Of a stretch of DNA of 11,129 nucleotides, positions 1 through 6,502 are shown piece after piece. Origin of the DNA: DASSUW01 sp035706585 (GTDB lineage Bacteria > Actinomycetota > Thermoleophilia > Solirubrobacterales > Solirubrobacteraceae). The translations under genes were made by a program, and so were the position numbers. Under the pieces are notes generated by a model. It was not told where the DNA came from, did not search any database, and worked only from the letters and a program-made list of their open reading frames with translations. Within the stretch, counting starts at the first letter, position 1, and every line of letters starts with the position of its first letter. The stretch is from assembly GCA_035706585.1 (NCBI GenBank), contig DASSUW010000005.1:1-11129 (forward strand), given 5' to 3'.

Positions 1-486
1 GATCGCGATCGCACGGTGGCCGGCCGGCAGCGTCTCGAGGATCGCGAGCAGGGCGGGCAGGCCGGTCTCGTCGGCCACGAGCAGCGACCAGTCGTTGCCG
101 TCGACGCCCTTCCAGTGCAGCCGCGGACCGGCGAAGCCGACCGTGTCCCCGGGCCGCGCCCGCTCACCCCACGCGGCGGCGCGACCGAGGTCGCCGTGCA
201 GGAAGAAGTCGACATCCAGCTCGGCCTGCTCGGGCCGGTAGGCGCGCACCGTGTAGTTGCGCCAGTGCTGCTCGCGCGTGCCCGGCGGGAAGCGCCAGCG
301 CCGCAGCGGCATCACGAGCTCCTCGCCCTCGTCGCACCAGCCGAGCGTGATGATCTCGCCCGGCCGCTCGACGCCGAAGTCCGCGAACGCGGGATGGCTG
401 AGCGTGAGGCGCGCCATCGACGGCGTGACCGCGGTGCGCGCCGTCACCTCCGCGATGCCGGTGTGCAGGGGGAACGGGCGGGTCAC
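1..486 (-). CDS. Siderophore-interacting protein (ferric-siderophore reductase), C-terminus cut off by window edge
   Basis: This is the N-terminal 162 residues of a SIP/ViuB-type flavoprotein; the frame is open to the window edge with no stop. The family uses FAD and NAD(P)H in the cytoplasm to reduce ferric siderophores and release iron. Visible signs are the FAD-binding motif RNYTVR (residues 76-81), the family's FLHGDLG segment (95-101), GFAGPR (117-122) and the VADETGLPA segment (137-145), where the C-terminal nucleotide-binding part begins. Family members are usually about 240-290 residues, so roughly 100 are missing. The chosen start is a GTG whose bases overlap the stop codon of the upstream ATPase gene as GTGA, making translational coupling likely. 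It is the last visible gene of the siderophore uptake operon, and its role fits that position: transporters import the complex and this enzyme frees the iron. Confidence 0.9.
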   Translation of the reverse strand, partial: MTRPFPLHTGIAEVTARTAVTPSMARLTLSHPAFADFGVERPGEIITLGWCDEGEELVMPLRRWRFPPGTREQHWRNYTVRAYRPEQAELDVDFFLHGDLGRAAAWGERARPGDTVGFAGPRLHWKGVDGNDWSLLVADETGLPALLAILETLPAGHRAIAI

Positions 487-1256
487 CGGCGCGGCACCAC
501 CAGCGGCGTTCCCGCCTCGGGATCCTCGACGACGCGGCACGCGAGCCCGAACACGCGCTCGACCAGCTCTTCGCTCACGATCTCCGCCGGCGGGCCCTGG
601 GCGACGATCGCGCCGTCGCGCATCGCCACCAGGTGGGTGGCGTAGCGGCATGCCTGGTTGAGGTCGTGCACCACGGCGACGAGCGTGCGGCCGTCGGCGT
701 GCAGCTGGGCGCACAGGTCCAGGACCTCGACCTGGTGGGCGATGTCGAGGAACGTGGTCGGCTCGTCGAGCAGCAGGATCGGCGTCTGCTGGGCGAGCGC
801 CATCGCGAGCCAGACGCGCTGGCGCTGGCCGCCGGACAGCTCGTCGACGATCCGGTCGGCGAGGTCCGCGACATGCGTGGCGGCCATCGCGTCGGCAACG
901 GCGCGCTCGTCATCGCGCGACCACTGGCGCAGCAGCTTCTGATGCGGGAACCGGCCGCGGGCGACGAGGTCGGCGACCGTGATGCCGTCGGGCGCGATCG
1001 AGCTCTGCGGCAGCAGGCCGAGCTGGCGCGCGACCTCCTTCGACGGCCGCGCGGTGATCAGCGAGCCGTCGAGGTAGACGCCGCCGCTGCGCGGCTTGAG
1101 CAGGCGGGCGAGCGCCCGCAGCAGCGTGGTCTTGCCGCACGCGTTCGGGCCGACGATCACCGTGAACGACCGGTCCGGGATCGCGAGGTCGAGCTGCTCG
1201 GCCACGAGGCGGCGGTCGTAGGCGAGCTCGAGGCCGGCGCCGACGAGACGGGTCAC
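483..1256 (-). CDS. Iron-siderophore ABC transporter ATP-binding protein (FepC/FecE type)
   Basis: A 257-residue cytoplasmic ATPase that would power the two adjacent permeases. All ABC motifs are present: Walker A GPNACGKTT (36-44), Q-loop Q84 in LLPQS, signature LSGGQRQ (140-146), Walker B ILLLDE (160-165), D-loop FLD (169-171) and switch histidine H197 in VVHDLN. The Cys at 40 in Walker A and the spacing match the FepC/FecE/FhuC group, which imports ferric siderophores, haem or cobalamin. The SIP gene immediately downstream points to siderophores. The length is normal for the family. The GTG start overlaps the stop of the upstream permease by 4 bases (GTGA), and its own stop overlaps the SIP start in the same way. 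The exact siderophore cannot be read from the ATPase. Confidence 0.95.
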   Translation of the reverse strand: MTRLVGAGLELAYDRRLVAEQLDLAIPDRSFTVIVGPNACGKTTLLRALARLLKPRSGGVYLDGSLITARPSKEVARQLGLLPQSSIAPDGITVADLVARGRFPHQKLLRQWSRDDERAVADAMAATHVADLADRIVDELSGGQRQRVWLAMALAQQTPILLLDEPTTFLDIAHQVEVLDLCAQLHADGRTLVAVVHDLNQACRYATHLVAMRDGAIVAQGPPAEIVSEELVERVFGLACRVVEDPEAGTPLVVPRR

Positions 1257-2281
1257 GCCCGGCTCCTCCCGGTGTACAGCAGCCAGCCGAGATAGATGCC
1301 GCCGAGCGCGCCGGTGAACACCCCGACCGGCAGGTCCGCGGCGAGCAGCCGCTGCGCGGCAAGGTCGGCGGCGGCGAGCAGCAGCGCGCCCATCAGCCCG
1401 GCCGCGAGCAGCCCGGGAGTCGCCGAGCGCGTGAGCCGGCGCGCGAGCTGTGGCGCGGCGAGCGCGACGAACGCGACCGGGCCGGCCGACGCCGTCGCCA
1501 CGGCGGTGAGCGCGACGGCCAGGAAGATCACGGCGGCGCGCGACCGCTCGACCGGCACGCCGAGGGCGCGGGCGGCGTCATCGCCCATCTCGAGCAGCGC
1601 CAGCGGTCGCGACAGCGCGAGCGAGACCGGGACCGCGAGGGCGAGCACGACCGCCACCGGCCATACGTGCTCCCAGCCGCGGCCGTTGAGGCTGCCGACG
1701 AGCCAGTGGGCGGCGGCGAACGCGTCCTCGCGCGTGGCGCGCGTGATCAGGTACGCGTTGACCGATTCCAGGACGGCGGCGACGCCGATCCCGACGAGCA
1801 CGAGCCGCGCGCCCTGCACGCCGTTGCGGACGGACAGCAGGTAGACCGCGGCGGCGGCGACCATGCCCCCGGCGACCGCGCCGAGGCCGACCCGGCCCGA
1901 CGCCTCGCCGAGCGCGAGGATCACGATCAGCGCGCCGGTGGCCGACCCGGTCGTGAAGCCGACGATGTCCGGGCTTCCGAGCGGGTTGCGCGAGACGCTC
2001 TGGAAGATCGCGCCCGCGATCCCGAAGGCGGCGCCGACGAGCAGCCCGGTGAGCACGCGCGGCGCTCGCAGCGTCTCGACGACGAACGAGCCGGCCGGGT
2101 CGCCGCGGCCGGCCAGCGTCGCGAGCACGTCGCCGAGCGGGAGCGGGTAGTCCCCGGTCGCCAGGCCCACGACCGCGATCGCGAACGTCACGCCCAGCAT
2201 GCCGCAGCAGACCGCGGCGGCGCGACGGGGAACGCGGATCGAGACGCGGTCGCGCGGGGTGCGCAGGGCGAGCGTCGTCAC
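1253..2281 (-). CDS. Iron-siderophore ABC transporter permease (FecCD family, FepG-like)
   Basis: A 342-residue polytopic inner-membrane permease of the FecCD (BtuC-like) family, one half of the transport channel. It has an N-terminal basic segment (about 7-20), a first hydrophobic helix (about 21-41), then the family block RAPR (72-75), AGAIFQS (89-95) and RNPLGSPDIVGF (98-109). Later come GDDAARALG, the cytoplasmic loop that meets the ATPase, and GPVAFVALAAPQLARRL near the C-terminus. RNPLGSPD-x-x-GF is typical of FepG-type subunits. The frame stays open far upstream into the preceding gene, but the GTG at 2281 gives a normal N-terminus and overlaps the previous stop as GTGA, so I chose it. 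The paired permease is the preceding gene, so the channel is probably a heterodimer. Confidence 0.93.
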   Translation of the reverse strand: MTTLALRTPRDRVSIRVPRRAAAVCCGMLGVTFAIAVVGLATGDYPLPLGDVLATLAGRGDPAGSFVVETLRAPRVLTGLLVGAAFGIAGAIFQSVSRNPLGSPDIVGFTTGSATGALIVILALGEASGRVGLGAVAGGMVAAAAVYLLSVRNGVQGARLVLVGIGVAAVLESVNAYLITRATREDAFAAAHWLVGSLNGRGWEHVWPVAVVLALAVPVSLALSRPLALLEMGDDAARALGVPVERSRAAVIFLAVALTAVATASAGPVAFVALAAPQLARRLTRSATPGLLAAGLMGALLLAAADLAAQRLLAADLPVGVFTGALGGIYLGWLLYTGRSRA

Positions 2282-3258
2282 AGCTGCGCGACCCGCCTGT
2301 GGCGCACGAGCGCGATGAACACCGGCGCGCCGATCAGCGCCGTCACGATGCCGACCTCGAGCTCCGACGGCCGGACCACCACGCGGCCGATCACGTCGGC
2401 GCTGATCAGCAGGATCGGCGCGAAGACGGCCGAGTAGGCGAGCACGCGCCGCTGGTCCGGGCCGGCGATCGCGCGCGCAGCGTGCGGGACCGTCAGGCCG
2501 ACGAACGCGATCGGCCCGGCGACGGCGGTCGCGCCGCCGCACAGCAGCGTGACCGCCAGCGCGCCGAGCGCCCGGGTCCGCCCGATCGCGGCACCGAGCG
2601 CGCGGCCGGGGTCGTCGCCGAGCGCGATCGCGTTGAGCGGCCGCGCGAGCACGAGCGTGATCGCGGCGCCGGCGGCCAGGAACGGCCCGACCGAGGCGAG
2701 CACGCCGAGGTCGCGCCCGGCGAGCGCCCCGACGGCCCAGAAGCGGAAGTCGTTGAACGCGAGCGGGTCCAGCAGCGTGACGCCGTTCGTGAACGCGGTC
2801 AGCGCCGCCGCGACCGTCGTCCCGGCGAGCGCCAGGCGGACCGGCGTCGCGCCGGCGCGCCCGCCCGACCCGAGCAGGTAGACCACGACCGACGCGGCGG
2901 CCGCACCCGCGAACGCGAACCACACGTACTCGGCGGGATCCGCGAGGTGCAGAGCCGCGATCGCGATCACGATCGCCGCCGCCGCTCCGGCGTCGATCCC
3001 CAGCAGCCCCGGGTCCGCCAGGGGATTGCGCGTGAGCGCCTGCATCAGCGCGCCGGCCAGCCCCAGCGCGACGCCGACCGCGAGGCCGAGCAGCAGCCGC
3101 GGGACCCGCACGTCGCGCACGACGGCGGCGGCGTCGGAGCCGTCGTCGTGGAGCAGCGAACGCACGACCTCGCCGGGTGCGATGCCCTTCGTCCCGACGG
3201 CGAGGCTCAGCAGCGCGACGAGCGCCAGGAGCGCAATTCCGACCGCGAAGGTACGCAT
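2278..3258 (-). CDS. Iron-siderophore ABC transporter permease (FecCD family, FepD-like)
   Basis: A 326-residue membrane permease and the first gene of the uptake operon. It begins with a hydrophobic helix (about 3-22), then has RVPR (51-54), GALMQALTRNPLADP (69-83), LLGIDAGA (85-92), a GDDPGRALG loop and GPIAFVGLTVPHAARAI near the end, all FecCD family hallmarks. About nine to ten hydrophobic segments are visible. It would form the channel with the FepG-like subunit. The ATG at 3258 is the natural start. No normal Shine-Dalgarno sequence stands in front of it; a palindrome occupies bases 3 to 18 upstream of the ATG instead, so the transcript may be leaderless or nearly so. Its stop overlaps the next start by 4 bases. 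No periplasmic-binding-protein gene precedes it, which is unusual for this operon type. Confidence 0.93.
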   Translation of the reverse strand: MRTFAVGIALLALVALLSLAVGTKGIAPGEVVRSLLHDDGSDAAAVVRDVRVPRLLLGLAVGVALGLAGALMQALTRNPLADPGLLGIDAGAAAAIVIAIAALHLADPAEYVWFAFAGAAAASVVVYLLGSGGRAGATPVRLALAGTTVAAALTAFTNGVTLLDPLAFNDFRFWAVGALAGRDLGVLASVGPFLAAGAAITLVLARPLNAIALGDDPGRALGAAIGRTRALGALAVTLLCGGATAVAGPIAFVGLTVPHAARAIAGPDQRRVLAYSAVFAPILLISADVIGRVVVRPSELEVGIVTALIGAPVFIALVRHRRVAQL

Positions 3259-3260
3259 TG

Positions 3261-3276
3261 GTTAGGGAACCCTAAC
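3261..3276. promoter_or_regulatory. Palindromic operator candidate (iron-box-like) upstream of the fepD-like gene
   Basis: GTTAGGGAACCCTAAC has two perfect 7-base arms around a central AA and ends 2 bases before the fepD-like start codon. The outer TTAGG and CCTAA are the same as the ends of the DtxR/IdeR iron-box consensus, but here they are 4 bases apart instead of 9. It is therefore a variant or the site of another repressor. Its place over the expected promoter or translation start, in front of a siderophore uptake operon, supports iron-dependent repression. The regulator itself is not in the window. Confidence 0.55.
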
Positions 3277-3325
3277 TCGTTGCGTCTCCGCCTGCGTCGC
3301 CGGCGATCGACCGGCTGGCGAGCCG

Positions 3326-3434
3326 TCACCGCGCCGGTTCCGACCGGCGGGCGGTGTGAGCCCGGCCGGCCGATCGGCAACCTGCGGTGTGCGAGCGGGA
3401 CAGCGGCGGCGCGCACGATCGCACCTCTCCTCCT
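3326..3434 (-). other. Strong Shine-Dalgarno with possible 32-codon leader ORF
   Basis: On the minus strand AGGAGGAGAGG (3434-3424) is the best Shine-Dalgarno match of the left half of the window, yet no annotated gene follows it. The overlapping GTG at 3424 opens 32 codons ending in TGA at 3328-3326; a second GTG at 3416, spaced 7 bases from GAGAGG, opens a longer frame that runs into the fepD-like gene and is Arg-rich. The end of the short frame covers the 3332-3349 hairpin. The layout resembles a leader peptide with attenuator, but the peptide has no recognisable composition signal and may be chance in a GC-rich spacer. Confidence 0.2.
3332..3349 (-). other. Strong GC hairpin in the leader between the FAD-oxidase gene and the siderophore operon
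   Basis: CGCCGGT and ACCGGCG form a perfect 7-base-pair stem around a 4-base loop. It sits 131 bases beyond the FAD-oxidase stop and 73 bases before the fepD-like start. There is no T-run after it. It could be a U-tract-less terminator for the oxidase transcript, or an attenuator in the siderophore operon leader if transcription starts upstream. Nearby sequence (3299-3315) can also form a smaller GCCGG/CCGGC stem. Confidence 0.35.
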
Positions 3435-3480
3435 GCGAACCTGCGCCGCCGCCCCGCTCGCGTCAGCCGGCGCGGCGTTC

Positions 3481-4644
3481 TCAGTGCGTGAGCGCGACGG
3501 CGCCGTAGGGCGCGAGCGCGGCGGCCACGAGCGCGAGGTGCGCCTCGATCGCGGCGGCCGCGGCGGGATCGGTGGGCGTGCCGGCCGCGTAGGTGAAGAA
3601 CCCGCGCTCGAGCGTCTCCAGGGCGCCGCTGGCGTGGCGCAGCTCGACCGTCGCGAGCGGCGAGTCGGCGCAGGTGGCGACGGTCACGAGGTCGTCGATC
3701 GCCGCGGCCGGCAGCTCGCCGACGATGCCGTCGTCGGCCAGCCGGGCCTCCGGGTGCTCGGGCTCCATGTGCAGGTGCCCGAGCGCGGACGGGGGAACGG
3801 GCGAGAACGTGTCGAGCTCCGGACGCAGCGCGCGCAGCGGCTCGAGCAGCTCGGCTGCCTCGGCGTCCGTGCCGAGGTGGGCGGCCTCGACGATCGTGTA
3901 GGACCGCCCGCGCACGAGCTCAGGCACCTCGTGCCGGTCGGCGAAGCGCATCAGCCGCGCCACCGACGTGATCTCGGCGGGCGCCGTGGCGGTCCACTCA
4001 CGCCAGGCGTGCAGGACCTCGGCGGCGCGCTCGGGGGAGAAGAACAGGGCACCCGCGTACAGATCCTCGGCCGGGTGCAGCTCGAGCTCGAGCGCGGTGA
4101 TGACACCCGCGGGTGCGCGTTCGACCGGGCCGTCGACGCGGACGAGCTCGCCGTCCCCGGTGACCAGCTCGACCGCGACGACGCCGCGCGCCGCCAGGCC
4201 GTGGCGCCGGGCCAGCCATCCCATGCCGTCGCCGAGCACGTCGCCGATCACGCCGGCGGTGCGAGAGAAGCCGGCGGCGGGGGCCAGGCCCAGGAAGGAG
4301 GCGCGGTCGGCGACGTCCGCCCAGCGGGCTCCGGCGCGGATGCGCGCGCGGTGGGCGCGCGCATCGATCTCGACGCCCGCCAGCGCCGTGGTGCGCAGCA
4401 GCATCGCGTCCCCGAGGTCGCCGGCGCGCTCGGCCCGATGGCCGGCGCAGCGCGCCACGACCCGCAGCCCGCGGTCACGGGCGATCCGGACGGCGGCGAT
4501 CACGTCGCGCTCGTCGAGGGGCAGCGCGATCAGCGCGGGACGCTGGTCGACAGCGAGGTTGAACGCGCGCCGTGCGGCATCCCAGCCAAGCTCTCCGGGC
4601 TCCAGCACCGTGCACTCCTCGCGAAGGGACTGGGCGGTCGTCAT
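3481..4644 (-). CDS. FAD-binding oxidase/oxidoreductase, shortened FAD_binding_4 (PCMH-type) protein
   Basis: A 387-residue protein related to the FAD_binding_4 oxidases (berberine-bridge/6-hydroxynicotine oxidase-like). It keeps the N-terminal FAD fold: RPALIALPLDERDV, then VVARCAGH with H69, the position that carries covalent FAD in many relatives, IRAGARWADV, and GDVLGDGMGWLARRHGL (about 135-151). It departs from the family. The usual glycine-rich segment around FWALRGGGGNFG is missing, so the chain goes from VDGPVERAPAG straight to VITALELELHP, and the C-terminal BBE motif is absent. Relatives are about 450 residues or more. The substrate is unknown. I chose the ATG at 4644 because MTT-then-helix beginnings are common in the family; an in-frame GTG at 4671 adds nine residues. 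It lies 81 bases downstream of the ring-cleaving dioxygenase on the same strand, so the two may be co-transcribed. Confidence 0.75.
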   Translation of the reverse strand: MTTAQSLREECTVLEPGELGWDAARRAFNLAVDQRPALIALPLDERDVIAAVRIARDRGLRVVARCAGHRAERAGDLGDAMLLRTTALAGVEIDARAHRARIRAGARWADVADRASFLGLAPAAGFSRTAGVIGDVLGDGMGWLARRHGLAARGVVAVELVTGDGELVRVDGPVERAPAGVITALELELHPAEDLYAGALFFSPERAAEVLHAWREWTATAPAEITSVARLMRFADRHEVPELVRGRSYTIVEAAHLGTDAEAAELLEPLRALRPELDTFSPVPPSALGHLHMEPEHPEARLADDGIVGELPAAAIDDLVTVATCADSPLATVELRHASGALETLERGFFTYAAGTPTDPAAAAAIEAHLALVAAALAPYGAVALTH

Positions 4645-4725
4645 GGACGCAGCATTCCGCTGCGGCGTCACGCGGTCATCGAGGGGACCCCCAAACGATC
4701 ACCCCGATCTTCCGGACGCTCACCC

Positions 4726-5655
4726 CTAGGGGGTGCGAGCCCACCCCGCACGGGGGTCGGGCAGGGGGGTCAGGCGGCGCTCGATGTCCGTGCGGTGCGG
4801 CTCCAGCCGCGGCGGCAGGATCACGGTGGAGCCGAGCTCCTCGAGCGGGACGTCGACGGTGAAGCCGGGGGCGTCGTCGGCGATCTCGAACAGCACGCCG
4901 CTCGGCTCGCGGAAGTAGATCGAGTGGAAGTAGTGGCGGTCGATCACGCCGCTGTTGGGGACGCCGGTCAGCTCGAGGATCTTCAGCCAGTGCGGGTGGT
5001 CGTAGGCGGTGGTCCCCCAGGCGACGTGGTGGACCGTCCCGGCGCTCTGGCGCGCCGCGGCGACCGGCGCCTGCTCGTACTCGATCCGGCCGCCGCGGCG
5101 CTTGCCGCGCAGCTCCCACGCGCTGTCGCCGACCGGGATCGCGGACAGCACCTTCTCGAGCAGCGCCTTGCTGCGCTCCGGATCGACCGTGTAGGCGCGC
5201 ACGGCGTCGAATCCCTGGAGCGCATGCTCGAGCGGGATCTCGGGATGCTCGGCCGACAGCGGCTCGTCGACGTCCGGCCGCACGGCCAGCTCGTGCGTCA
5301 GGCCCTCGAAGTCCGAGAACCGCAGCGTCCCGGCGGCGCGGGTCGTCTCGACGCCCTCGGCGCCGAGGCGGCGCTCCCAGAAGTCCAGCGCGGCGGGCGA
5401 CCCGACGCGCGAGACGATCGTGTGGACCATGCCCGCGCCCGCGCGGCCCGGGGTCGCGCGGGGGTACTCGAAGAACGTCAGCTCCGATCCGGGGCGGCCG
5501 CGCTCGTCGGCGTAGAACAGGTGGTAGACGCTCGGATCGTCCTGGTTGACGGTCTTCGCCGCCAGCCGCAGACCCAGCACGCGCGTGTAGAAGTCGAGGT
5601 TGCGACGCGCGTCGCCGGTGATCGCCGTTATGTGATGAATGCCCTCGAGTCGCAT
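4726..5655 (-). CDS. Ring-cleaving dioxygenase, two-module VOC/glyoxalase family (MhqA/MhqO type)
   Basis: A 309-residue cytoplasmic metalloenzyme with two VOC modules. Module one opens with LEGIHHITAITGD (3-15), followed by NLDFYTRVLGLRL (19-31), KTVN and PGSELTFF (55-62). Module two starts at GTVHHVAWGT (206-215), includes RHYFHSIYFREPSG (240-253) and ends its core with GVLFEIA (253-259). Expected metal ligands are a His of the HH pair at 209-210, a His in the 241-244 stretch and E257. The family cleaves hydroquinone-type rings and is linked in Bacillus to quinone and catechol stress. The start at 5655 gives the classic N-terminus; a longer open frame upstream overlaps the divergent protease gene and has no family similarity. 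No good ribosome binding site is visible. The protein has a short Pro-rich tail. The exact substrate is not shown by sequence. Confidence 0.88.
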   Translation of the reverse strand: MRLEGIHHITAITGDARRNLDFYTRVLGLRLAAKTVNQDDPSVYHLFYADERGRPGSELTFFEYPRATPGRAGAGMVHTIVSRVGSPAALDFWERRLGAEGVETTRAAGTLRFSDFEGLTHELAVRPDVDEPLSAEHPEIPLEHALQGFDAVRAYTVDPERSKALLEKVLSAIPVGDSAWELRGKRRGGRIEYEQAPVAAARQSAGTVHHVAWGTTAYDHPHWLKILELTGVPNSGVIDRHYFHSIYFREPSGVLFEIADDAPGFTVDVPLEELGSTVILPPRLEPHRTDIERRLTPLPDPRAGWARTP

Positions 5656-5695
5656 CGAACCGCAAGTTTCGCCTCGCGCCTGCGTTCCCCAGGAT

Positions 5696-6502
5696 ATGAC
5701 GCTTGCTCGCCGACTGAATGTCTCGCTCGTCGCCGCCCTCGCCGCTCTGACACTTGCCGCGGCCCCGTCGCAGGCGGTCGTGGGCGGCAAGGACGCCGCG
5801 CCGGGCGCCTACCCGGCGGTCGCGGAGATCACGTTCGGACAGTCGTTCCTGTGCACCGGGACGCTGATCGCGCCCACGTGGGTGCTGACGGCCGGGCACT
5901 GCGGATCGATCACCGGCGCCGCGGTCGGGACGCCGGCCGGCTGGCCGCCGCAGCTGATCGACGTGCGGATCGGCTCGGTCACACCGGGCCAGGGCGAGCG
6001 GGTTCCGGTGCGGCGCGTGGTCGTGCAGCCCAACTACCTCGTCAACGCGGGCTACGACATCACGCTGCTCGAGCTGGCGACCGCGTCGACGAAGCCGCCG
6101 GCCCGGGTCGTCGGCGCCGGCGGCGGCGCGCTGTGGGCGCCCGGCACCATGGAGACGATCGTCGGCTTCGGCACCACGTCGGAGGGAGGTGACGTCGCCG
6201 ACACGCTGCAGGAGGCCCAGGTCCCCGTCACCACGGACGCCTACTGCGCCGGCGCGTACGACGACTTCGACCCGCAGACGATGCTGTGCGCCGGCTTCCC
6301 GCAGGGCGGCGTCGACACCTGCCAGGGCGACTCCGGCGGGCCGCTGTTCGCGCGCGACGCCGCCGGCACGCTCAAGGTCGTGGGCGCGACGAGCTTCGGG
6401 GAGGGCTGCGCCCGGCCGGACAAGCCGGGCGTCTACGCCCGCGTCGGCGACACGCTGCTGCGCGAGTGGATCCGCTCGCAGGCGCCCGCCGGCGTCGACT
6501 AG
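5696..6502 (+). CDS. Secreted trypsin-like serine protease (S1 family)
   Basis: A 268-residue exported endopeptidase. Residues 1-27 form a signal peptide (RR at 5-6, hydrophobic core about 9-23, APSQA at the end), followed directly by VVGG (28-31), the conserved N-terminus of active trypsins. The triad is H68 in TAGHC, D121 in YDITLLEL and S213 in CQGDSGGP. D207, six residues before the serine, corresponds to Asp189 of trypsin and predicts cleavage after Lys or Arg. Cysteines 53/69, 184/198 and 209/238 match the standard three disulfides. It resembles Streptomyces griseus trypsin in size and layout. The ATG at 5696 has AGGA only one base away, too close to be a good Shine-Dalgarno. It is transcribed away from the dioxygenase gene, and its stop overlaps that of the convergent helicase gene. 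Confidence 0.92.
   Translation: MTLARRLNVSLVAALAALTLAAAPSQAVVGGKDAAPGAYPAVAEITFGQSFLCTGTLIAPTWVLTAGHCGSITGAAVGTPAGWPPQLIDVRIGSVTPGQGERVPVRRVVVQPNYLVNAGYDITLLELATASTKPPARVVGAGGGALWAPGTMETIVGFGTTSEGGDVADTLQEAQVPVTTDAYCAGAYDDFDPQTMLCAGFPQGGVDTCQGDSGGPLFARDAAGTLKVVGATSFGEGCARPDKPGVYARVGDTLLREWIRSQAPAGVD

Noticed and set aside
2282..2923. N-terminal extension of the FepG-like permease frame
   Set aside because: The extra 214 residues lie inside the fepD-like gene in another frame, are Arg/Ala/Gly-rich and unlike any permease. The GTG at 2281 gives a normal protein.
2950..2980. Repeated GATCGCGATCACGATCGCC units
   Set aside because: They encode the IVIAIAA stretch of a membrane helix in the fepD-like gene; repetition comes from codon use rather than a repeat element.
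4668..4679. Minimal ORF ATG-ACC-GCG-TGA overlapping a GTG start of the FAD oxidase
   Set aside because: No ribosome binding site precedes it, the GTG at 4671 is probably not the true start, and a four-codon match is expected by chance.
4721..4735. CACCCC-TAG-GGGGTG inverted repeat at the dioxygenase stop
   Set aside because: The loop is only 3 bases, it covers the stop codon itself, and no T-run follows. It may be chance in a C/G-run region.
5656..5790. N-terminal extension of the ring-cleaving dioxygenase
   Set aside because: The 45 extra residues overlap the signal peptide region of the divergent protease and do not resemble the family, which starts at MxLEGIHHIT.
2299..6192. A 1297-codon open frame on the plus strand
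   Set aside because: It runs antisense to the fepD-like, oxidase and dioxygenase genes and out of frame through the protease gene. Its product is a low-complexity Arg/Gly/Ala/Asp-rich chain with no fold motif, as expected from GC-rich codon bias.
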